Shown in pieces: positions 1 through 6,594 of a DNA stretch of 17,343 nt (its first letter is position 1; each line of letters begins with the position of its first letter). Under the pieces are notes generated by a model, which was not told where the DNA came from, ran no database searches, and saw only the letters and a list, made by a program, of their open reading frames with translations. Position numbers and translations under genes: made by a program. The stretch is from positions 1-17,343 of the forward strand of contig JAICLV010000037.1 of assembly GCA_025925185.1 (NCBI GenBank). Direction: 5' to 3'. The stretch comes from Acidothermaceae bacterium. Its GTDB lineage: Bacteria; Actinomycetota; Actinomycetes; Acidothermales; Acidothermaceae.

Positions 1-1
1 A

Positions 2-427
2 AGCGTCCTCGGCGTCCACTACGACGCGCACATCAACGCGTGGCACGGCTACGCGATTCTCGGGCTCTTTCTCATCTTCATCGCGGCGGGCATCGCCGCG
101 GCGCGAGTCTTCGCCGGCGCCAGCCTGCCGAAGCTGCCGGTCGGGCCGAATGTCTTGGTCGCCGGCCTCGCCTTGCTGGGGACGCTGCTCGTCTTCCTGT
201 ACGGCATCACGTACGGCAACGGCACGAGCATCCAATGGGGCGGCTGGATCTTGATCGTCGTCGGCATCGTCGAGACGGTGTTCGCGGTGATGAACTTCCG
301 CTCCTCAGGCGAGAAGTTGGCGTGGGATGCGACCGCGATGAACAAGACCGCTGGTGGCTCGGTTCCGGCGCAGGGCAGCGCTCCTGCCACCGACCAGCCG
401 ACCGCGTCGACGACCGACCAGGTCTAA
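2..427 (+). CDS. Polytopic membrane protein, C-terminal part (5' end outside window)
   Basis: This is an open frame from the window edge to TAA at 425-427, giving about 141 residues. I see three or four hydrophobic segments: one around GYAILGLFLIFIAAGI, one around VLVAGLALLGTLLVFLYG, and one around GGWILIVVGIVETVFAVM. They are followed by a hydrophilic tail rich in Ala, Thr, Ser, Gln and Pro. The protein should therefore sit in the cytoplasmic membrane with a disordered tail. The start lies upstream of the window; a TTG at 155 is internal to the frame and should not be taken as the start. In mycobacteria a membrane antigen gene occupies the place before perM and purN, so it could be a positional counterpart, but I do not recognise the family from the visible part. 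A strong terminator directly follows, so it is transcribed separately from the next gene. Confidence 0.75.
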   Translation, partial: SVLGVHYDAHINAWHGYAILGLFLIFIAAGIAAARVFAGASLPKLPVGPNVLVAGLALLGTLLVFLYGITYGNGTSIQWGGWILIVVGIVETVFAVMNFRSSGEKLAWDATAMNKTAGGSVPAQGSAPATDQPTASTTDQV

Positions 428-438
428 CCGCAAGCTTC

Positions 439-464
439 GGGGCGGCCGGTTCGCCGGCCGCCCC
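439..464 (+). terminator. Intrinsic terminator with UUCG loop
   Basis: There is a perfect 11-bp G+C stem (439-449 with 454-464) closed by a TTCG tetraloop and followed by TTTGCT. It begins 11 nt after the stop of the upstream membrane-protein gene. The stem, the stable tetraloop and the short T run make this the most convincing terminator in the window. Confidence 0.85.
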
Positions 465-540
465 TTTGCTGTCTTCAGAGGTACCCGCGACACCCCGAAC
501 AACGCGTGGTTTCAAGGGATTCGGCGCAGGCGCTGACAGC

Positions 541-1782
541 ATGGGGCGTATGGCCGACACGATCTCGCGCCCGTCGGCGGCGGCCCGCAGGCCCGAGCAG
601 CAGCCACCAGAGCCGAAGGCGCGCCCGGTCGCGCTGCTCGGCGTCGCGTTCGCGGCCTGGACCACCGCGCTCGGCGTCGCGATCCTGATCTGCCTCACGC
701 TGACCGCCTGGGTGACGGCCGCCCACCATGACGACGCGATCCGGCCGGCGATCACCACCGCGTTGCAGGCCTGGCTGCTCGCTCAACACACGGCGATCAC
801 GATCGGCGCCGGCTCCGTCAGCGTCGTCCCGCTCGGCCTGACCGTGCTGCTCGGCGCGTTGCTGGTGCGCGGCGGCCGGTTGACCGCTCGGCACAGCGGC
901 GGCCACGACCTGCTCGACGCCGTCACCGCGACGCTCTCGCTCGCACTTCCATACGCCGTCATCGCCGCGTTGTTGACCAACCCGGCGCGCAGCGGGGTGG
1001 CGCGCCCCGAACCGCTGCAGGCGCTCGTTGGGGCCTTCACGCTAGCGCTCGTGTGCGGCGGGTTGGGCACCCTGCGCGAGACTGGCCACCTGCCGCGCCT
1101 GACCAGGTCAATCCCGGACGACGTGCGCGTTGCCATGCGCGCGGGTCTCTCGTCGTCGGCCATCGTCGTCGGCGGGGGAGCGCTGATGGTCGCGGCGGCA
1201 CTTGCCACAAACGCCGACCACGCGGGCGAGCTCGCCACCGTCACGCACGGCGGTTACTCGGGCGCGGTCTTGTTGTCGGCGGTGTCGCTTGCCTACGTCC
1301 CGAATGCCGCGGCGTGGGCGAGCGCGTACGCGCTAGGGCCCGGGTTCGCTGTCGGCGCCCACACCTCGGTGTCCGTGACGGGCGTGAACCTGGGGGCCGT
1401 GCCGTCGCTGCCGCTGCTCGCCCCGTTGCCGCAAAGCGGCTCCGCCACGGGCGCGGGGTGGCTCGCGCTCGCGGTGCCCGTCGGGGCCGGCGTGCTCGCC
1501 GGCTGGATGTTGGCCCGGGCGCGCCCTGCGCCGGCACCGGCCGAGAACGCGCCGTGGTGGGACAAGCAGGGGCTGCCCGAATGCGCCTGGGGGCTGGCCG
1601 CGGGCCTGGCTGCCGGCCTGGTGGTCGCGGTGCTCGCCTGGCTGTCGAGTGGGTCACTGGGGGCCGGGCGGATGAGCGTGCTCGGGCCGGCGGCGGGGTG
1701 GGTGCTGGTGGCCGGTGTACTCGAGATCGGTGTCGCCGCCGCTGCGACGATGTGGGTGCTGCGCTGGCGTGACCGGCGCTAA
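541..1782 (+). CDS. perM: PerM/DUF6350-type multi-pass membrane protein
   Basis: A 413-residue integral membrane protein with about nine hydrophobic helices after a short basic, proline-rich cytoplasmic N-terminus (residues 1-28). The first helix is near residues 30-59, and the last ends in a basic MWVLRWRDRR tail. The stretch YVPNAAAWASAYALGPGFAVG (Pro254-Asn255 near its start) is the kind of conserved segment I associate with the DUF6350 family. That family includes mycobacterial PerM (Rv0955), a protein linked to cell division and persistence, which also lies directly upstream of purN. I chose ATG 541; ATG 550 is a possible alternative and neither has a clear Shine-Dalgarno sequence. The frame is open further upstream through the terminator, but that part has no protein character. 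Family assignment rests on topology, this segment and gene order. The molecular role is inferred. Confidence 0.8.
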   Translation: MGRMADTISRPSAAARRPEQQPPEPKARPVALLGVAFAAWTTALGVAILICLTLTAWVTAAHHDDAIRPAITTALQAWLLAQHTAITIGAGSVSVVPLGLTVLLGALLVRGGRLTARHSGGHDLLDAVTATLSLALPYAVIAALLTNPARSGVARPEPLQALVGAFTLALVCGGLGTLRETGHLPRLTRSIPDDVRVAMRAGLSSSAIVVGGGALMVAAALATNADHAGELATVTHGGYSGAVLLSAVSLAYVPNAAAWASAYALGPGFAVGAHTSVSVTGVNLGAVPSLPLLAPLPQSGSATGAGWLALAVPVGAGVLAGWMLARARPAPAPAENAPWWDKQGLPECAWGLAAGLAAGLVVAVLAWLSSGSLGAGRMSVLGPAAGWVLVAGVLEIGVAAAATMWVLRWRDRR

Positions 1783-1801
1783 GCCGTTGGGCGCTGCCCG
1801 A

Positions 1802-1807
1802 TAGTCT
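1802..1807 (+). promoter_or_regulatory. Candidate -10 box upstream of purN
   Basis: TAGTCT fits the actinobacterial TANNNT pattern and lies about 63-68 bases before the proposed purN start. I see no convincing -35 at the right spacing (TTGGGC at 1787-1792 is only 9 nt away). The predicted transcript would begin near 1814 and carry a roughly 57-nt leader. Confidence 0.35.
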
Positions 1808-1870
1808 TTCGCCGCCGCATGGCCCTGCGGCGTCGGAGACCGTGTCGCGTGAAAGCACTGGGAGATTCCG

Positions 1871-2485
1871 CTGCGTCACAGCCCGCTGCGCGTCGTCGTC
1901 CTCGTCTCGGGGACGGGCACCAACCTGCAGGCGCTGCTCGACGCGTCTGCCGATCCGGCGTACGGCGCGACGGTTGTCGCGGTGGGCGCCGACCGCGACG
2001 ACACGCTGGCGATCGAGCGGGCGCGGCAGGCTGACACGCCCGTTTTCGTCGTCCGGCTAAAGGATTTCGCCGACCGTGAGGCGTGGGACGCCGCGTTGGC
2101 CGACGCGGTTGGCGCGCACTCCCCCGATCTCGTCGTGCTTGCTGGGTTCATGAAGCTGGTCGGGTCGACCTTCATGGGCAAGTTCGGCGGACGCGTCGTG
2201 AACACCCATCCGGCCTTGTCGCCGTCGTTTCCCGGTATGCACGGCCCGCGCGACGCCCTCGCGTACGGCGTGAAGATCACCGGCTGCACACTGTTCGTGG
2301 TCGACGAGGGCGTCGACTCCGGACCGATCATCGCGCAGGCGAGCGTGCCCGTGCTCGAAGGCGATGACGAGGAGTCGTTGCACGAGCGCATCAAGACCGT
2401 CGAGCGGCAACTGCTGGTCGACACCATCGGCAGGATGGCCCGCGAAGGGTGGACCGTCACCGGAAGAAAGGTCACCATTCCGTGA
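1871..2485 (+). CDS. purN: Phosphoribosylglycinamide formyltransferase (GART)
   Basis: PurN transfers a formyl group from 10-formyl-tetrahydrofolate to GAR in step three of purine synthesis. The N-terminal nucleotide loop [11 protein letters not shown], the catalytic segment [14 protein letters not shown] (Asn111 and His113 in my numbering) and [14 protein letters not shown] (Asp149) are all present, so the active-site triad is intact. The start is odd. In this frame the previous stop is TGA at 1850-1852, and no ATG, GTG or TTG occurs before the loop. I placed the start at CTG 1871 because GGGAG (1860-1864) lies 6 nt upstream; ATT 1865 is an alternative. The result is 204 residues, normal for PurN. 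GTG 1982 is in frame but would delete the substrate loop, so it is rejected. The stop overlaps the purH start (GTGA), so the two are probably translated together. Confidence 0.88.
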   Translation: MRHSPLRVVVLVSGTGTNLQALLDASADPAYGATVVAVGADRDDTLAIERARQADTPVFVVRLKDFADREAWDAALADAVGAHSPDLVVLAGFMKLVGSTFMGKFGGRVVNTHPALSPSFPGMHGPRDALAYGVKITGCTLFVVDEGVDSGPIIAQASVPVLEGDDEESLHERIKTVERQLLVDTIGRMAREGWTVTGRKVTIP

Positions 2486-4068
2486 GCAGTGTTGGCAGCG
2501 ATGGTCAGGGTCGTCGTCCGATCAAGCGGGCGCTGATCTCGGTCTACGACAAGACGTCGCTCGTCGAACTCGGGCAGGGGCTCGCGGCGGCCGGCGTCGA
2601 GATCGTGTCGACGGGTACCACCGCGGCTGTCTTGGACGAGGCCGGTGTCCCCGTGATTCGGGTCGAAGAGCTGACCGGATTCCCCGAGTGCCTTGAGGGC
2701 CGGGTGAAGACGCTGCACCCGAAGGTGCACGCCGGCCTGCTCGCCGACACCCGCAAGCCCGACCACCTTCGCCAACTCGACGAGTTGGACGTCGCGCCGT
2801 TCGACCTTCTCGTGTCGAACCTGTACCCGTTCCGCGAGACGGTCGCGAAGGGGGCCGCTCCCGACGCCGTCGTCGAGCAGATCGACATCGGCGGCCCCTC
2901 GATGGTGCGCGCCGCCGCGAAGAACCATCCGTCGGTGGCGGTTGTGACGTCGCCGTCGCGGTACACGGAGGTGCTCGACGCGTTGAACGACGGGGGATTC
3001 ACGTTGCAGCAGCGCAAGTCGCTAGCTGTAGACGCCTTTGTGCACACCGCGTCGTACGACATCGCGGTCGCGTCGTGGATGGGCAACGTCTACGCGCCGA
3101 CCGACGACGACACCGGTTTTCCCGACTGGCTCGGGGCAAGCTGGCGTCGCGGCGAGGTGTTGCGTTATGGCGAGAACCCGCACCAACGTGCGGCCCTGTA
3201 TCGCTCCGAGCACGGGTCGTTGGGCTTGGCGCAGGCGAAAGTGCTGCACGGCAAGGCGATGTCGTACAACAACTACGTCGACACCGACGCCGCTCGGCGC
3301 GCGGCATATGACTTCACCGAACCGTGTGTGGCCATCATCAAGCACGCGAACCCGTGCGGCATCGCGGTCGGCGCCGACCTCGCCGAGGCGCACCGCAAGG
3401 CGTTGGCCTGCGACCCGGTGTCTGCGTATGGCGGTGTCGTCGCGACGAACCGGCCAGTTGACGCGGAGGTGGCCGCGCAAATCGCCGAGGTTTTCACCGA
3501 GGTGGTGTGCGCGCCGGAGTTCTCCGAAGAGGCGCTCGACGTCTTGACGGCGAAGAAGAACCTACGGCTGCTGCTGTGCGCGGGCTTGCACCCGGCGCAC
3601 CGGGTCGTCGAGACCAGGCAGATCAGCGGCGGGCTGTTGATGCAAAGCGTCGACGACATCGAAGCGGCTGGCGACGACGTGGCGAACTGGACGTTGAAGT
3701 CGGGTGCGGCGGCCGACGCCGCGACGCTCGCCGACCTCGGATTCGCGTGGCGGGCCGTGCGGTCGGTGAAGTCGAACGCGATCCTGTTGGCCGCCGACCG
3801 CGCCTCTGTCGGCGTTGGCATGGGCCAGGTCAACCGGGTCGACTCCGCGAAGCTCGCGGTGGCGCGCGCCGGTGCGCGGGCGGCCGGCTCGGTCGCGGCG
3901 TCTGACGCGTTCTTCCCGTTCCCCGACGGGCTGCAGGTGTTGATTGGCGCAGGCGTGCGCGCGGTGGTTGAGCCCGGCGGGTCGATCCACGACCCGGAGG
4001 TCATCGCGGCTGCCGAGGCGGCGGGCCTGACGCTCTACTTCACCGGGACCCGGCACTTCTTCCACTGA
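2482..4068 (+). CDS. purH: Bifunctional AICAR transformylase / IMP cyclohydrolase
   Basis: A 528-residue protein that carries out the last two steps of IMP synthesis. The N-terminal MGS-like cyclohydrolase domain (about residues 12-150) shows [24 protein letters not shown] and [16 protein letters not shown]. The C-terminal AICAR transformylase domain shows [30 protein letters not shown] and the catalytic Lys-His in [13 protein letters not shown] (Lys287-His288). It ends with the family-typical GTRHFFH. The GTG at 2482 overlaps the purN stop; AGAAAGG at 2465-2471 gives a ribosome site 10 nt upstream. Length matches the usual ~520 residues. The dense repeat block starts one base after its stop and probably ends the purN-purH transcript. 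Confidence 0.97.
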   Translation: MSSVGSDGQGRRPIKRALISVYDKTSLVELGQGLAAAGVEIVSTGTTAAVLDEAGVPVIRVEELTGFPECLEGRVKTLHPKVHAGLLADTRKPDHLRQLDELDVAPFDLLVSNLYPFRETVAKGAAPDAVVEQIDIGGPSMVRAAAKNHPSVAVVTSPSRYTEVLDALNDGGFTLQQRKSLAVDAFVHTASYDIAVASWMGNVYAPTDDDTGFPDWLGASWRRGEVLRYGENPHQRAALYRSEHGSLGLAQAKVLHGKAMSYNNYVDTDAARRAAYDFTEPCVAIIKHANPCGIAVGADLAEAHRKALACDPVSAYGGVVATNRPVDAEVAAQIAEVFTEVVCAPEFSEEALDVLTAKKNLRLLLCAGLHPAHRVVETRQISGGLLMQSVDDIEAAGDDVANWTLKSGAAADAATLADLGFAWRAVRSVKSNAILLAADRASVGVGMGQVNRVDSAKLAVARAGARAAGSVAASDAFFPFPDGLQVLIGAGVRAVVEPGGSIHDPEVIAAAEAAGLTLYFTGTRHFFH

Positions 4069-4103
4069 GCTGGCGCAGCCCCGCCCGGCGGGGCAGCGCC
4101 AGC
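4069..4103 (+). terminator. GC-rich hairpin immediately after purH
   Basis: GCTGGCGC (4069-4076) pairs with GCGCCAGC (4096-4103), and inside that GCCCCGC (4078-4084) pairs with GCGGGGC (4088-4094). This makes a 16-position stem with one A/A mismatch and a 3-nt loop. There is no T run, as is common for actinobacterial terminators. It begins on the base after the purH stop. Confidence 0.6.
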
Positions 4104-4127
4104 TGGCGGGGCAGTGCCGGCTGGCGG
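4087..4127 (+). repeat. 18-bp GC-rich tandem repeat, about 2.3 copies
   Basis: Copy one is 4087-4104 (GGCGGGGCAGCGCCAGCT). Copy two is 4105-4122 and differs at two positions. A five-base third partial copy follows. The array overlaps the right arm of the purH hairpin, and a separate small palindrome (GGCCGGC 4130-4136 with GCCGGCC 4142-4148) lies just after it. Confidence 0.8.
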
Positions 4128-4187
4128 AAGGCCGGCCGGGCGCCGGCCCGGGCTGCAGTGCCCGCTGGGCGGCTGCCCCTCCGGCTT

Positions 4188-4223
4188 GCTTTGTTCTGAG
4201 TCGCATGTGACTCAAAACAAAGC
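4188..4223. repeat. 36-bp AT-richer palindrome in an otherwise GC-rich gap
   Basis: The arms 4188-4202 and 4209-4223 are complementary over 15 positions with a single C/A mismatch, around a 6-nt centre GCATGT. Outer shorter pairs continue the symmetry: GGGCGG 4167-4172 with CCGCCC 4225-4230, and GTGCCC 4158-4163 with GGGCAC 4241-4246. The A/T content of the inner arms contrasts sharply with the flanks. It could be a mobile palindromic repeat, a protein-binding site or a bidirectional terminator. The sequence does not decide between these. Confidence 0.8.
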
Positions 4224-4524
4224 ACCGCCCAAGGAACCCTGGGCACCGGGGCGTCGCCTCGAGCACAAGACTGAACACGTTCGGAAGGATCTTGACGCGG
4301 CGATCTACCTCGCGAGCGCGGTTTACGACGGGGCGACGATGCGGGCGATCGCCGACGCGGCGGGCGTTTCAGTGCGGAACGCGTGCTACCACTTCCAGTC
4401 CAAGGACCATCTGATCCAGGCCTACTACGTGCGATCGCACGAGCAGCTCGCCGAAGCTGCCGCGCCTGTCCTGGCCGCCGAGCGAACGTTGCGTAAACGG
4501 CTGCATGAAAGACTGAGCGCATGA
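4207..4524 (+). pseudogene. Truncated TetR/AcrR-type regulator, N-terminal fragment
   Basis: The frame encodes about 105 residues from GTG 4207, although the true start is unclear and this GTG lies inside the palindrome. The part LDAAIYLASAVYDGATMRAIA, GVSVRNACYHFQSKDHL and IQAYYVRSHEQLAEAA matches the helix-turn-helix and first following helix of TetR-family repressors. Two things look damaged. The helix before the HTH is one residue shorter than the usual pattern and lacks a proper family N-terminus. The protein ends at ERLSA, whereas family members normally continue another ~100 residues with the ligand-binding domain. The stop overlaps the folD start (ATGA), so a deletion that joined it to folD is a reasonable inference. 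The alternative is a functional HTH-only peptide coupled to folD. No Shine-Dalgarno sequence was found for it. Confidence 0.6.
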
Positions 4525-5372
4525 CCGCGCGGATACTTGAGGGCACTCCTGTCGCTGCAGCTGTCTTCGAGGACTTGCAGCCGCGCATCAAGGCGCTGGT
4601 CGAGGCAGGTCATCAGCCCGGGCTCGGCACGATCCTGGTCGGCGACGACTCCGCGAGCGCTGGCTACATCAAGATGAAGCAGGGGAAGGCGGCGGAGCTC
4701 GGCTTGAGCTCGCCGCATGTCCACCTGCCGCAGACGGCTACTCAGGCTGACCTCGTGGCCGCGATCCGCGACTTCAACGACGACAATGGCGTCGACGCGA
4801 TGCTCGTGCAGCATCCGACTCCGCCGCAGATCGACTTCGACGCCGCGCTGATGGAGATGGACCCCGACAAGGACGTCGACGGACTGCACCCGACGAACAT
4901 GGGCCGGCTCGCGCTCGGTATGAAGGGCCCGGTGCCGTGCACGCCGGCCGGCATCGAGGCGCTGCTCGCGTATCACGAGATTCCGGTGTCGGGCCGCGAG
5001 GTGTGCATCTTGGGTCGCGGCACCACGCTAGGGCGCCCGCTTGCGATGTTGCTGAGCCAGAAGCGGCCGACCGCCAACGCCGCGGTCACCGTCGTGCACA
5101 CCGGCGTCCCCGACTGGCCCGAGTACACCCGGCGCGCCGAGATCGTCGTCGCCGCCGCCGGAGTGCCCGGCATCTTGCGAGCGGAGCACGTGCGGCCCGG
5201 CGCGGTCGTCGTCGGCGGCGGCGTCCGCTACGAGGGGCGACGGCTGCTGCCGGACGTCGACGAGGGCGTCGCTGCGGTCGCGGGCGCCGTCACACCGCGC
5301 ATCGGCGGCGTCGGGCCGACGACGGTGGCGATGCTGTTCCGCAACTGCATCGAGGCCGCCGAGCGCGGCTAG
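4521..5372 (+). CDS. folD: Methylene-tetrahydrofolate dehydrogenase / cyclohydrolase
   Basis: FolD interconverts methylene-, methenyl- and 10-formyl-THF, and so supplies the formyl donor used by PurN and PurH upstream. The 283 residues carry the expected active-site set at E. coli positions minus one: Tyr49 and Lys53 (in GYIKMKQGK), Gln97 in LVQHPTPPQ and Asp120 in DKDVDGLHPTN. The Rossmann part shows PCTPAGIEALL, LGRGTTLGRPLAML and GGVGPTTVAML. The usual QLPLP is QHPTP here, and the usual GRS..VG loop is GRGTTLG; I recall such variants in other actinobacteria. ATG 4521 overlaps the stop of the TetR fragment by ATGA. At the 3' end its TAG shares the palindromic CTAG 5369-5372 with the converging FHA gene. 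Confidence 0.95.
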   Translation: MTARILEGTPVAAAVFEDLQPRIKALVEAGHQPGLGTILVGDDSASAGYIKMKQGKAAELGLSSPHVHLPQTATQADLVAAIRDFNDDNGVDAMLVQHPTPPQIDFDAALMEMDPDKDVDGLHPTNMGRLALGMKGPVPCTPAGIEALLAYHEIPVSGREVCILGRGTTLGRPLAMLLSQKRPTANAAVTVVHTGVPDWPEYTRRAEIVVAAAGVPGILRAEHVRPGAVVVGGGVRYEGRRLLPDVDEGVAAVAGAVTPRIGGVGPTTVAMLFRNCIEAAERG

Positions 5373-6001
5373 CCGGCGCGCCGGATCGATCCGCCGTCCT
5401 TGGGTGGGACGCGGCTGCTCTCGGGCAAGGGACGCACCACACCCGAGCTGATCACCTCGTTCGCCAACCGGGCCCGACGACCAACGCCTTCGGGTATTCG
5501 GAATTTCGAGTAGAGCCTCAGCAGGTGCTGCTTGACCGCCGCCTCGGTGACCACGAGCTCGTCGGCGATTTCGCGTGCGGTCGCCGGCGCCACGAACGCC
5601 GCTTGGGAGAGCGCGGGCCGGCACAGCGCCGTCAGCACCTCCTGCTCGCGGCGCGTGAGGTCGGGAGCGTTGCCACGGCGCAACTCGGTCGGCGGCTCGT
5701 CGATCTCCTTCAGGTCGAGGCCGCCAACCCGGCAGCGCGCCGCGCCGAACGCGATCACGTCGCCGTCCGCGAGCAGCCGGCGTCCGACCGGCCTTCCGTT
5801 CACCCGGGTGCCGTTCGTCGACAACCCGAGGTCGCTCACATACAGATAGGGCCCACGCCGGACGAGTTCGGCGTGCAGCCGCGAGACCGTGGGATCGGTC
5901 AGCGCGATGTCGATGCCGTCACCCCTGCCGACCGTCGTGCACTCCGCATCGAGAGCAAAGATCTCGCCGGTGTCCTCGACGCTTAGGTAAGGCGCGTCCA
6001 C
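5369..6001 (-). CDS. FHA-domain protein with C-terminal helix-turn-helix
   Basis: A 210-residue two-domain protein. Residues 1-95 form a forkhead-associated domain with the phosphothreonine-binding residues present: Gly25-Arg26, Ser40-Arg-Leu-His43 and Ser-Thr-Asn63-Gly64. Residues 115-190 look like a LuxR/OmpR-like DNA-binding domain: LTRREQEVLTAL, then AREIADELVVTEAAVKQHL and RLYSKFRI. The protein therefore probably binds a threonine-phosphorylated partner, or its own phosphorylated form, and acts on DNA; this is inferred from the domains. GTG 6001 has a perfect GGAGG 7 nt upstream (6009-6013). The gene runs opposite to its neighbours and sits inside the usual folD-DUF3017-mdh order. Its TAG overlaps the folD TAG. 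No kinase gene is visible in the window. Confidence 0.88.
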   Translation of the reverse strand: MDAPYLSVEDTGEIFALDAECTTVGRGDGIDIALTDPTVSRLHAELVRRGPYLYVSDLGLSTNGTRVNGRPVGRRLLADGDVIAFGAARCRVGGLDLKEIDEPPTELRRGNAPDLTRREQEVLTALCRPALSQAAFVAPATAREIADELVVTEAAVKQHLLRLYSKFRIPEGVGRRARLANEVISSGVVRPLPESSRVPPKDGGSIRRAG

Positions 6002-6002
6002 A

Positions 6003-6018
6003 ACTGTGCCTCCACAGT
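6003..6018 (-). promoter_or_regulatory. Short inverted repeat enclosing the FHA gene ribosome site
   Basis: ACTGTG (6003-6008) and CACAGT (6013-6018) are perfect 6-bp arms around CCTC. The GGAGG of the reverse-strand FHA-HTH gene falls within this potential hairpin. It could hide the ribosome site in RNA or act as an operator in DNA. Both are inference from position. Confidence 0.45.
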
Positions 6019-6051
6019 GGGCTGGCGGTATGTCTGTTGCGGCTCTACCCG

Positions 6052-6080
6052 TTGGGAAACATCACACACGCGGTTATGGC
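6052..6080 (+). promoter_or_regulatory. Candidate -35/-10 pair before DUF3017 gene
   Basis: TTGGGA (6052-6057) and TATGGC (6075-6080) are separated by 17 nt and lie about 33 nt before the DUF3017 start. A second -10-like TAGTTT (6101-6106) is only 6 nt before that start and would give a leaderless transcript. I cannot tell which one is used. Confidence 0.35.
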
Positions 6081-6112
6081 TGCCGCCATTACCTCGCGGG
6101 TAGTTTGGAGCG

Positions 6113-6511
6113 GTGCGATCCGACCCGCTCCCCGCAGGCGCCGACCTGACGGTCATCGAGAGCGCGAACGACGCGGAGGCGGCGACTCCTGAGCACCAGC
6201 CTGACGCGCCGCGGATCGCGGTCGCGACCCAGGCGCCCAGCCCGCACCGGGCCGCCGGGTTCTTCGGCGAGATTCCCTTGGCGCTGGTGATCTGCGGCGT
6301 GGGCGTAGGCCTCCTGGTGATCGCTTTGCATCACTTCCGGTGGGGCAACCTGGCGATCTCGATCTCCGTGCTGGCCGGCGCGCTGTTCCGCCTGGTCCTG
6401 CCCGCGCGCAAGGCGGGCTTGCTCGTGGTGCGCACCAGGTTCACCGACGTGGTCACGATGGGCATCATCGGCGGGGCGCTGATGGTGCTCGCGGCCGTCA
6501 CCAGCACCTGA
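6113..6511 (+). CDS. DUF3017 family membrane protein
   Basis: A 132-residue protein with a ~50-residue hydrophilic N-terminus and three predicted membrane helices (about residues 53-72, 78-95 and 112-130). The segment FRWGNLAISISVLAGALFRL followed by VLPARKAGLLVVRTRFTDV is the hallmark I associate with DUF3017, a small actinobacterial family usually encoded right after folD. Its function is unknown. GTG 6113 is preceded by GGAG only 2 nt away, and by TAGTTT 6 nt away, which suggests a leaderless start. Here the normal folD adjacency is interrupted by the reverse-strand FHA gene, so it needs its own promoter. A small hairpin follows its stop. Confidence 0.85.
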   Translation: MRSDPLPAGADLTVIESANDAEAATPEHQPDAPRIAVATQAPSPHRAAGFFGEIPLALVICGVGVGLLVIALHHFRWGNLAISISVLAGALFRLVLPARKAGLLVVRTRFTDVVTMGIIGGALMVLAAVTST

Positions 6512-6524
6512 CCCCGCGTCGGGG
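6512..6524 (+). terminator. Short hairpin after DUF3017 gene
   Basis: CCCCG (6512-6516) and CGGGG (6520-6524) form a perfect 5-bp stem with a 3-nt loop, beginning on the base after the stop codon. There is no T run. It may be a weak terminator ahead of the mdh promoter region. Confidence 0.35.
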
Positions 6525-6542
6525 CCGGCCGACCGGCGCGAA

Positions 6543-6548
6543 TAGCAT
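6543..6548 (+). promoter_or_regulatory. Candidate -10 box for mdh-icd
   Basis: TAGCAT fits TANNNT and is 46 nt before the mdh start. It overlaps an upstream in-frame ATG (6547), so a transcript from this promoter would begin after that ATG. This supports ATG 6595 as the mdh start. No -35 is evident. Confidence 0.4.
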
Positions 6549-6594
6549 GACGGCCGTACTGTGTGGCGATTCGTCTTTCGTGGGAGCCTGCGAC

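Noticed and set aside
40..540. Upstream extension of the PerM-type frame to position 40
   Set aside because: It runs antisense in frame through the preceding membrane gene and its terminator and has Arg-rich shadow composition; conserved membrane sequence begins after ATG 541.
1819..2034. 71-codon forward frame starting at ATG 1819, overlapping purN
   Set aside because: Arg/Gly-rich shadow composition after the first ~20 codons; it matters only as a possible original purN start if a one-base error exists.
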